64,000 nt of DNA from Halocafeteria seosinensis (lineage: Eukaryota > Sar > Bigyra > Bicosoecida): positions 1 to 64,000 of the forward strand of contig LVLI01000327.1 in assembly GCA_001687465.1 (NCBI GenBank), in the 5' to 3' direction. The notes under the pieces are model-generated. The model did not search any database. It saw nothing but the letters and a program-made list of their open reading frames with translations, and was not told the DNA's origin. Position 1 is the stretch's first letter, and every line of letters starts with the position of its first letter. The translations under genes were made by a program, and so were the position numbers. Positions 11,553-21,574 of this stretch are shown here, piece by piece.

Positions 11553-12489
11553 ATGAGCGTCCCTAGCACTTTCTCGGCGGGGCACACCCGCCTTGTACGG
11601 ACCCTTTACAAGCAGTTGATGCGCCAGGCGCGTGCGTTCGATGAATGCTTGAAGCAAAAACAGATGTCGATCTATCCGGAACTGGCTAAGATGACAGTGC
11701 CTAATACTTCGATTTACTTCGAAAGATCCAACTCTGGATCTCCGACCTCTTACACAACCGCAGAGCAGGTTGTGAGGACACAATTTCGCTCCTTCCAGCA
11801 CTTTACCGATGCAGAAGATGTCAACGAGCTGTTGGCGATGTCCTTCCGCGCTCTAAGGTAGGTTCTCTGTGTGCAGTTTGTGCTAAAAAGTGCTCTAATT
11901 ATCTATGTCGCCTTACAGACAAATGCAACATCGGCAAAAGAGTCTGGTCGAGAATGACTTTAGTAGAAGGCCGGCAAACTTGCAATATCATGTTGGTCAA
12001 GTAGCAGTGCATCGATTACACGGGTACAAATGCGTGATATACGGATGGGACGAATGGTGCAATCAATCCGAAGAATGGATTCTACAAATGGGGATAGATC
12101 GATTAAAGAAAGGGAGAAACCAACCGTTCTACCATTGCTTAGCCGACCTAAGGGATAGGGCGGAACCAGCTTTGACATACGTTGCTCAGGATAACATCGT
12201 CCCCGTGGCTCCAGACAGTCCTGTGTACCATCCCATGGCTGAGAAATTCTTCTCCCAGTTTATCAACTCAGTAGGTTACGTGCCTCAAGAGTTCGTGCAT
12301 TATGAGTATCCCGAGGATTCTTGTTTAGCCTTCTCGGTTGAAGAATTACAACACAATGAAGAGGGTATGGAAGATGCCCCGCTATGGAGCACAGAAGAAT
12401 CTCCACTTCCCGGTATATCACATAAAGAGGGTGAAGCTGGAGAGGACGAAGAGAGCATAAGTTCGATGAATAAAAGAAATGAAAGATGA
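11553..12489 (+). CDS. LYR-like N-terminus fused to a YccV/HspQ-like (hemimethylated DNA-binding) domain
   Basis: Exons 11553-11857 and 11919-12489 (61-nt intron); 291 residues. Residues 12-31 (TRLVRTLYKQLMRQARAFDE) resemble the Complex1_LYR signature with L18-Y19-K20 and the downstream R and F. Residues about 122-200 match the YccV-like domain: YHVGQVAVHR, IYGWDEW, then QPFYHCLADLRDRAEP and a YVAQDNI end. The C-terminus is acidic and disordered. LYR proteins serve mitochondrial Fe-S, OXPHOS and ribosome assembly. YccV-type domains occur in HspQ, POLDIP2, FBXO21 and the plant Clp adaptor ClpF. The combination suggests a mitochondrial adaptor to a Clp/Lon-type protease, but this is inference. 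No obvious cleavable presequence is present, which is normal for LYR proteins. Confidence 0.78.
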
Positions 12490-12658
12490 AATTTTTCGTC
12501 AGCCTATGTCCGCCGTTGATACGCACAAACTGCGACGCAAGACATGAAAAGTAATGTAACGACCCAGAGGGTTCCATGCGTGCGTTCTCCGGCAGCAAAC
12601 GCAGTCACTGCGTTTAGTCAATAAATATAACTTTGGCTCTGTTTTGTCAATGCCATGT

Positions 12659-15534
12659 TTAACATCGCGTACCGAACGAGCAATCCGTTCCTTCGTAGTG
12701 TGCCCAGACAATGCTCCGATTGTATGGGTTTAGAATCGCGTTACACTTGCAACCACCCTCAATACATTCGCCGTTTGGATAAGAGCAGTTGTTTAAGCAA
12801 GGTTCTGCATAGGCTCGTGAATTATGAACGTTAGTGATGATGCCCTATCCAGAGTACGTACGCGCGTCACATCTCTCTCCCGTCCAGCCGGGGTTGCATA
12901 TGCAGCGAGACACAGGGAACTCCACACTGCACCAACCATGTCCACTGCAATTTCCGGGACAGTTAACTGCCAGGATACGCCAAGGCAACGTCTACGTCTC
13001 TCAAGAATAGGAACCCAAGCACCTATTAATCGCTTACCGGAGGAGCAATCCTCGGATATGTATGGAGGTCGGCATTGGCATTGTCCGTAACCATCACAGA
13101 TACCGTTGCTTTGACCTGGTTCCTCTAGTGTACACTGTTGCTTTCGCTCTCGAAAGACGTACTCTGTTAGGCCTTTGGCATCAAATCCCGCGTGACAACA
13201 ATGCGTGCAATATTGTCGATGAAGCACTTGATCGGTGTAGCAAAAATCCCCGGGGCAGGTAACTGCGAGGTTAAAGGAAGTAATCATCGCGTCCGCACCG
13301 GAGATAGCCATCACCGTGGAAACGTACCGTTCGAGCAGTCGATCCCATAATAACCGTCTCTACAATAACAGAACCCGAAGAAGCAATCGCCGTTATTGTT
13401 GCAGTTTGACGGACATTTGTCGATAAAATATGCCCATAAGTCTCCTTTAGCTTCCAAAGGGTGTGATTTACCTACAGACCGTTCTTGCTCTCTTGCGAAT
13501 CCGAAGCCTCCGAAAAGCAGCATGAGTCTGTGCTTTCTACTAAACAGTGCTCGGTGGTTTTCCCTTTGGGAAGGTTGTCGCCATAAGAGCTTGTTCGTTA
13601 GATCTGTTCTTCCATCGCTTCGATCTCTGCAGCCGTCCCATCCCGGAGCTCGTCTACGTGGTTGCTTAACAAATACGCTCGAAGAAGCTCTACCCTCCTC
13701 GCCATCCACTGGAAATCCCCGTGTTGGCTCTCCATATACTGAGCGAGATTGAATAAAATCCATACCGTCACCCAAACGAAAAGAATCGGATGTGCACGAA
13801 GCAGGGAATTCCGCATGCACGAAAGTCTCCTTTTCGATCCACCGGTTTACGGCTGCCAAATTCAAATTCAAGGGAAGTAGATAGGCGAGAAAGGGAAAAA
13901 TTGTTCATACATGCAACTGACTAGTATTGTATATCCAAAAGTCATTAAAGAAAAAGTTGGAGCTGAATCCGCCAAACAGTACGAGGAAGTTGAAACCCGT
14001 CACCAGAGAATGTCCTCTTCTTGATTGTGGTTTGTGGCCGGTAGCAGGTTTGATTTCTGACCATTCACCCGTCGCTGCCAAAACATGAAAATTCAGTTTA
14101 ATTTCAAAAGGTATATCGGTATGCCTCTCAAGGCGTATGTACAGTGCTTACCAAAATCGTACTTCCAGAAGTCACTTAGGAAGTTCACATCCAGTCCATA
14201 GGGGGAAGTGCCTGTGGAGCTCCTTGTCGAGGTTCCTGACTCTGCGCCTACCCCATCTCGGTACGGATAAGGAAAGAAAGAATAAAAGCCTCCATGCAAA
14301 AAGAGCTGTCCATTATATATGCTCGAGGCAGCGTTCGCACGCCCTTGTGGCCAGAAGATCGTGCATGTTACTTCCTCGCTGCGGTTAAACTTAAACCCAG
14401 GGGTGTTAAAACAAGTTTCGCGGGGAAGTAGTTGAGTCCATATGTGTTCCTCTGAAATCATGAGGGTTCGAATTAGTTATGTGGCAACATCAGTACATGC
14501 TCCTGGGAAAATAACTTACCTATGTCATAGGCCCAAAAATCATCAAGAAACCCACCAAAGGGGAAGCGCGTGGTGTCCTCCCATAAATTACGGAAGGAGT
14601 TCTCCTGAGAGAGGCCGTGCCATATTCGTTGACCACCAAAAATGAACAACTGACCCCCAACAGCAGTGGCTGCGAATTTCCACCGTTTCCCGGGACCACT
14701 TCTTCCTAATGACCCTTTTTCTTCCCATTCGCAAGGACCTCCCGCAACACACGATGTGATATTTATCTGCCACATATCGTCACAGAAGTCCTGGCACTTA
14801 TGGGCAAACCCTCCGTAGACAAACATTATTCTGCGTAACATGCCGTACAGTTCCTCTCAAACAGCAAGAATCACGCCTGGTGGACCAGCTTACCCGTCGT
14901 CCGAAATAGCAGCCCCATGTTCGTATCGTTCCCACGGATGGGTGCAGTTCTCTTGATTTTCTACGAAGGTGCACCCTCCGAAAGGTTCCCCTGGATCTAA
15001 CTGTGTCCATCCATTTCCGGTGCATCCGCGGTCGTCCGTGCGCTCACAGGCTGTGTATTGTCATTGTCGAGTTGTGGGAGTACCTAGCGTGCCACAAAAA
15101 GAACGTCACTGCTCACCTAAATTGTAGATCCAAAGATCGTTGAGGTACACCCCTTGTAAAATCTCATGGCACTCATTGAACTCTTCTGTTCCTTCTTCTG
15201 CCCCGTCACATTCGTTTAAAGGATCAACGATGAAATCTGTGAATCGTAAGGTGCCATTAATACTGCCCACTCTATTCGCTCTAGGGATATGGATCACAGT
15301 TTCTTCAGTAGACTTTCCCCCAAATAGGACAGCGTAGTCCCCCCATAGTTCCCAAGAATGACCCTCTCTCTCCACGGGACCGTCGCCTATCCATTGCCAT
15401 CTTTCCCAGGCGGCAGCTCCTGCGCATCCTTCAAGTGCGTTTGTCGATATCTTGTCAGCACGCAGTCTGCCCCACTTACCGGAGAGCAAGAGAATTAGTA
15501 CCCACAGATACGTTACCAGTCCTGGCTGCTTCAT
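12659..15534 (-). CDS. Secreted kelch-repeat protein with C-terminal EGF-like modules
   Basis: Nine exons (minus): 15534-15117, 15050-14894, 14830-14520, 14451-14152, 14074-13922, 13852-13328, 13262-13038, 12966-12862, 12804-12659; introns 57-77 nt; 779 residues. Residues 1-26 form a signal peptide (YLWVLILLLSG). Kelch blades follow, seen as paired signatures such as LFGGK..NDLWIYNL, VYGGF..DDMWQ, IFGGQ..DDFWAYDI, LHGGF..SDFWKYDF, LFGGF..NDFWIYN and LFGGF..GDLWAYF. The last ~240 residues hold EGF-like units (CPSNCNNNGDCFFGFCYC, CPGNCSGHGWC, CLNNCSYPNGECIEGGCKC). There is no C-terminal membrane helix, so it is probably secreted. One donor (exon 5, A|GTCAGT) is atypical; the better-looking GTATGA donor 11 bp downstream would create a stop. 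Confidence 0.85.
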
Positions 15535-15817
15535 TTTCTGTATTCCCTACGTGCTGATTGTCTATATCTACCTAGCACCAACGACTAGTAAGTCGGTAGC
15601 ACTTCCATGGCTCCCAAGAAGATGACACGTTGCACCCACTGAGCGAAATCAAAGGATGGACCAAGAAAAAGGTGAAACAATATTAGCGGGTGTCACGAGC
15701 AATGGATGTTATCATCATCGTAGCTTTTAAGTATGTAACTTGGAAGAGACTCAGCTGTTCATTTGCCTTGTTAGTTGAAGTTATAGCTCACAGCGCTTGG
15801 GCTTCAAGATTACCAGT

Positions 15818-18800
15818 TTAGGAGGATAACTGTTGCCGTACACAACGCATGACAGCATCGGCGTATCCCTTATCAGCCGTCTTGACAGTGACCCCTAGCG
15901 TTCCCCCTGAAATTCGTACATGCAGCAACGCCGATGTACTATCATCGCGAGAATCCATTAACTTCCCTGCTGCAATCGCCTCAGACGCTGCAAAGTAAAA
16001 GTAGATACTGTTAAACAGTGTCCTGTCAATTAGTTCAACGAGAAACTAACTTACTTTGCTTAATCATCTCGACTGGATAAAGGTGAAGCTTCTTCGTTGC
16101 GGCGTCCATGAACTCATCAGGAGAGGAGATCCTCGACGGGAACGTATCAGTGGCTTGATGGGCCATGAACTGCTGTTGCCAGAGATTACCGAAATACGGG
16201 GTTCCCATTTTGGCAGGACGAATTATATCTATTATCGGCAGCGGTATTTTCTCCGAAACTCTTCGCCCACGAAGTGAGAGTGAGCACTGTAATTCCGACG
16301 AATGCGGAGCATTGCATAGCGTAAATCGGAATGCACACGTAGTGTGCTCTCCAGAGTCGAGCGTACCCAAAGAGGCAGTTGAGCCATTTCCTTGGACGCC
16401 ATGCAGGGTAGCTTTTAAGAATGACGGTGCTGCACATTGTAATGACAAGTCACCTGTTGGTTCGCTTCCACTATTTGCAACGCTAAATACTATCGCAAGG
16501 CAATGTTCAGAGTAGTACTTATGATAACCAACTGATACCGCAGAAGAGTTCTCTGTAAGCAGCAGCTCGTGACTTTCTTGGGGGTACCTGACTGCGCCTT
16601 CAACACCTAGTGAAACAATCAAGCTCTGTGGGGTCGGAACCGAAGTAACATCGACTGTTCTAGTTGGTGCAACCGCCTGAGGTTGTGATACTGCTTGAGG
16701 CTGCTGGGTCCCAACATCAAAATCAAGGCCGAGAATATCGGGCTCAGCATCCTGAGAACTGCCTTGCGGCGGGGTGTTACGGGTCGAACCTTGGGGCGCT
16801 GGAGGAGCTCGAGTTGTACGGCGACGCTCTCTGGCTTTGGCACGTGACGTTCGCATTGAAGCGGCTGTAGAGTTTCCCGAAATACCTCCGAAAAGCGCCT
16901 GCGCTTCTTTTTCCTTTTCTGAAAGCTCTGGGGGTTTCGGCGGCTCCACAGGAGCGCTGTTTGCAGTTCCTTCATCAGCATGACTTGGTGGTTCCCCAGG
17001 TTCTTCCTGCGGTTGTTTGCTACTATCATTTGCACCCCAAGGACCGGAACTCTCCTCTATTGAAGAAGCATAGTCCCAAGGTCGTTTAGATGCAGCAGCT
17101 TCAGTAGCTTCAGGAGACCTACTCGGTTCCTCTTTCTCATGCTTCTTAGAGCCTACCCAACCTTGCTCTCCCCATGGTCCGGCAACATCGTCAAACTTTA
17201 GTTCACCACCTCCTTCATGAGATTCCTGGCTTTGCTCTACTACAGGCTCACTGGGTATCGTGAAATTTTGCGTATCTGGTGCTTCGTAGGCATCCACTTT
17301 AAGTTGTTGCTTTGCAGAAGACTTTGCAGACGGTAACATTGTTACACCCTGGTCGACATCTTGCGGCGGAGAGTATGGCTTTGCTCCAGCGGACAATGCA
17401 TTGTTTACGTAAGTGTTCAAGAAACTGAGGTCTTTATCTACTTCAATATCTTCACAACTAGCATCCACCGGCAAGACTTCTCGAGCGACGTCCATGCGAG
17501 CTGAAAGTGCCTTGAACTCAGCGCAGCGTTGAGCCAGATCCACGTCCTTCGAGCAATAGTACTTATCGGCAAGCTTCTGTACCTCCGGAAGGACTTTGCC
17601 CAATTGAGCAGTCAACTTGGACAAAGCTGTAACACCGTAACTGCGAGTGCTCGAAGAGAGCGATTGCCGGCTCGTCAATTTTACCACATTCTTTGTAATT
17701 TCCGTCAAAGATTGAGAATCTGAAAGGTATCCGTATTCACCCAAGACCCAGAAAAGTACTTGAAGAAGGGTATCTGATAGCTGCGGCCGGTCAATCAAAT
17801 CTAAGTACGTTTCGACGGCCTCTACTCGGAGTTCTTTGTCAGCTTCCTCATCCTCCCCGGTGCCTTCTGCGATAAGCCGGATTAAGTTATGAGCCATCTC
17901 CGGCTTCACTAAATCACCACCTAGTTCAAAAACGGAGGTCATTGTTTGAATGTACCATGTGTTGCTGGGTGCAAACCGTTCCGCTGCTTGGGATATTCGC
18001 TCTACCAAATCCGCGCGCAGGTACGAATCGTCTGACGCATCCAAATGCTCCAATAACTTATCAATTATAACCTCGACGTTCACAGGATTCACCATCTGAT
18101 ACAGGAGGTCCAATGTTCGTCGTTTCAAGGTGTCATCAGTATCCTGTAGACAGTCAATCACTGTCAACTGATGTTCATTGGCGTACTTCGGGTGATCCTT
18201 TACAATCGAGGCCAAGCCTGTAACTCCTAAATACTTGAGGTTGTGGTTCTCATTAGAAATAAATCTGCCGATACTTGAGGCCGCTGCATCTAAAAGAGTG
18301 GGATTCGGATATATGGATGTGACCGTTCGTACACATTCGTAAACAACAGCATATCCAATGTTAATCCCTGTATCAGCCCGCCTCATAACCTCCAGCAGTA
18401 CTTCATACATTTGCTCTGAGGAGTTCTTGTCTCCGTGACCAAGTGTGGCGAGGATTCGCAGAAGACGCATTTGAATCCACGGAGCAGGCATCTTATGGTA
18501 ATTATAATCATTCGGTAAACGCAATTCGGTAATTTGCTTCAGTATAGAGACAAACGACGGTACAAGGTCCTTATAGCTTTCCGGGTCCTCGACGGCCATG
18601 TCATAGAAAAGATGCAAACTTGCTCCCATGACAGAAGGATCAGTATCACACAGACACCGTCTCAACTGCTCATTCAAATGTGTTATGGCGGTCTTATCTA
18701 GCTGATAAAAGCGGTGAAGCAACATGATTGCCTTTTTACGAACGATAGCTCTGTAAGCTCAATCCAATGAGCCAAGGTGAAGACGAGCAAAAAGAACCTA

Positions 18801-19494
18801 TTTAACAGAAGCTCCAACTTACTGTTCATGCTTCAAGCACTTTTCTTCTGCAAGAGGAAGAAGAGCAGGTATCATATCATTTGTCGCCAGCTTGGTTGCC
18901 GCGGTCAGACCCGCGCAAATTTCTAGGACATTGGTTGACTGCATATCCTGCTGGAGTCTATTCACCAGCATGATTCTAAACTCATTCTCAGGGGAAAGAC
19001 ACAAACACGCAGCGAGATACCCTGGAACTCATTCACAGATTGGAGAAATATAAAAATACTGGCTAAAGTGTCCGCCACATAGCTAGACGTACCAACTCTC
19101 TTTTCGAGGAGGTTAGGGCTTGCAGTTAGTTCTACAGCTTTGATGTAGCCGAACGATGCATCATGGCCAAGCATCTCCACATACAACATACGAATCAAAA
19201 ATTCTTTCAGCTTTTTCTGCGCAAATGAATGGCAACATGGCCGGTTTATGTGCTTTTAAGTGGAGAGAGCCGCAGCACGACGTACCGAGGACAGTTTAGA
19301 ATCATTGAGCTGCTTTTTGAGTTTGCCCACTTCTTCCACAACGATCCGATCTTCCTCCTGCACGAAAATGATTCCCAGTAAACATACAAACGATGCCCCT
19401 CCACACTCAATAAAGTCCTTACTTGTTTCGATTTGCTCTCGCCAATGGCTTTGACGAGGTCAAAGAATTCCTTTGTCAAGTGAGACCCCGACAT
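15818..19494 (-). CDS. AP4E1: AP-4 adaptor complex subunit epsilon
   Basis: Exons (minus): 19494-19423, 19357-19286, 19216-19093, 19021-18823, 18750-16055, 15987-15818; 1110 residues; introns 65-72 nt, five of which crowd the first 700 bp while one splits off the last 57 codons. The N-terminal half is an adaptin solenoid (MLGHDASFGYIKAVEL, DPSVMGASLHLFYDM, NLKYLGVTGLASIVKD, WVLGEYGYLSD). The block LPVDASCEDIEVDKDLSFL followed by KPYSPP is characteristic of epsilon-adaptin. A disordered P/S/E-rich hinge (about residues 590-830) precedes a C-terminal ear-like domain ending with IDIIRPAKMGTPYFGNLW. AP-4 sorts cargo at the trans-Golgi network. Its presence argues against most fungi, which lack AP-4. 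Confidence 0.93.
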
Positions 19495-20135
19495 TTTGGT
19501 GCAGCAACGGTCCTACGAGACAGAGTACTAAAAGATTATAGACTGCCCCTTCTATATTAGCCGGTATCCTGAATGCTAGACACGTATTTGCCTCGGTTTA
19601 TGGGTCTTAGTTTCCTCTTCTGCGGACCCAAAGGCAAGGAAGCCAATCTTCTCTTTGGATACTGTTTGCTCAAGATTCCGTCACGAAGCAGCAGACGACA
19701 ACTGCCACTAAGTACAGTAAACTTTGATCAAGAAAGATAGCGGAAAATCAGACAGAATAACACTCTATAAAGGGGAGAAACTACGCCCTTCATGGCCCCC
19801 TTATTGATGGTTCTTCAGAAAAGTCGACGGAAAGTTTGCCTGGTACCCACGGCATCTCTCTTGCGGGGCGGCGCAGGCTTTCGTGTCCCCTGTTGACTCC
19901 CCTTTGGCTAGATACCCGATACTTTTTGTGGGTTTTCCGCTGTTGCTTCGGCGCGGGAGTTCGGCCCGGGTCCGGACTCTTCCCCGCCTCCTCCGTGCCA
20001 TGGTAGCGCCCCACCCTCAAAAAGCTTGGTTTGGGTGGATTTGTCACTGCTTTCAGAGGCTGTTTAGAGCAGTTTAGACTCGACCTCACGTCCTTTTTTG
20101 TGCCGGAGACGAAAGACCATCGAGAATACTTTACA
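19495..20135. promoter_or_regulatory. Divergent intergenic region (AP4E1 / gamma-CA-like)
   Basis: This 641-bp region lies between two divergent start codons. Overlapping open frames on the minus strand (19801-20263) are arginine/serine-rich, begin inside the first coding exon of the gamma-CA-like gene and show no domain; I treat them as chance. No RNA gene or clear core promoter motif was seen. Confidence 0.45.
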
Positions 20136-21428
20136 ATGTTCCGTCGTTTGATGTATGAAACCGGGCGTATGCTGCGTGAAACAGGCCAAGCAGTGGACCG
20201 TGTTGGCCTGCGCGCATTGGAAAATCCCATATACAGAGAGCCTTGTATGTTGTTTGTGTACACTATACTTCACCGAAGAATTATATCACGAATTTGCGCG
20301 GCTGTGCTTGTGTCTTGAATTTGATTGCAGTCTCGCGACATAGAGCCGTAATGAACCTATACGAGAAGCACCCGAGCTTGTCTCCGGATACATTTGTGGC
20401 TCCGAATGCTTCTGTTATTGGGAATGTGTTATGTGGACGCAAGACCGTCGTTTGGTACGGTGCTGTTGTTAGAGGTAAGGATTGGCTACCAAATGTGCGC
20501 GTAGCTGCCTACCCCTTGCGCGGATGTCGGGAAACCGGTTGGAACTCATTTGCAACGCAGCTGATATAAATAATATAACGATAGGAGACAATTCTGTTGT
20601 AGGTGATCGAGCGGTCATTCACACATCGAAAAGTGTAGAAGGGAAAGATGAAGCCAACTGCGAAATTGGTAGGAACGTTCGGATTGGTATGTTCGCATTT
20701 CTCAACGGGACTGACTGGGTTCATATATATCGTACGATGGTTACTCTCTTTTTGTAGTCCAGGCCCTGGTGCCATGCTTCAGTCCTGCAAGATTGATGAC
20801 AATGTTCAAATAGGTGCCGGTGCGGTGATCATGGATGGTGCTATTGTCGAAGAGTACTCCCAAGTAGCAGAGGGAGCTGTTGTCCACGGAGGCCGACGTA
20901 TACCTTCCGGACAGGTATGGGGACAACGTGTAGCTTGTTTTGTTGTCATTGTTGTTAATCGTGCTAACTGTTGACTCTTCAGCTCTGGGCCGGCAACCCC
21001 GCTGCGTATGTGCGTTCGTTGACGAAAACAGAAATGGCGGATTTCGAGCCTGCTGCGCATAAGGAAACGGACTTAGCGGAGGAACACAAGGCAGAGTTTC
21101 TGCCATATACAACAGTCTACCAACAAGCCGAACAATTGGGAGTTGCGGATCCTGTAAGTTTACTCACCGCGACTTCCTCCCTGTAGGATCTTTCTCACCA
21201 ATGTGCCTGTTCGACTTACAGAGATTACAAGAAATCCATCAGCAACAAGCGCAAAAGGACGCTGGAAAAGAGAACGTACGAGAGCTAACAGAACACGAGA
21301 TCGAAGTTGAGAACGTGGTTAAGCCGCGAGAGGGTTTCCAGCCTCCTCCAGGCAAGACTTTAGCGGATTCGGCTAAGCATAGAGAAGCTGTCCAACGAGG
21401 TGAGAGCAAATTACCGCGTCGTTATTAA
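20136..21428 (+). CDS. Gamma-carbonic-anhydrase-like protein (mitochondrial complex I type)
   Basis: Exons 20136-20244, 20331-20474, 20561-20686, 20763-20914, 20983-21153, 21222-21428; 302 residues; introns 68-86 nt. The start MFRRLMYETGRMLRETGQA.. followed by DRVG is typical of the plant/protist gamma-CA subunits of complex I. A left-handed beta-helix follows, with hexapeptide repeats (APNASVIGNV, WYGAVVRADINNITIGDNS, IGAGAVIMDGAIVEEY) and RIPSGQLWAGNPAAYVRSLT at the end of the helix. Only one canonical zinc ligand is clear (H105 in VIHTSK). The GHSAVIHGC motif of active relatives reads GPGAMLQSC here (127-135), so two histidines are replaced by P128 and Q133. Catalysis is therefore doubtful, and a structural complex I role is more likely. 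About 70 charged residues extend the C-terminus. Confidence 0.9.
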
Positions 21429-21574
21429 TTCTCACTGGCTAGAGTGGTTACGTATTTGGTAGTTAAGCAAAATACACACCGGTAGTAGCTACATGTTATA
21501 TTCGTTTTTCCGCATTGCCCCACCTTGAGATGGTGCGGAGTAACCAGACGGGCAGAGTATTTTTGCTGATTTCT

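Noticed and set aside
13909-13922. GTATGA donor for kelch intron 5
   Set aside because: It leads to CCG TAA after the acceptor; the GTCAGT donor 11 bp upstream restores a kelch strand (WIYNTTVNRW).
19801-20263. Arg/Ser/Pro-rich minus frames upstream of the gamma-CA-like gene
   Set aside because: They overlap the gamma-CA-like first exon on the opposite strand and have no recognisable fold.
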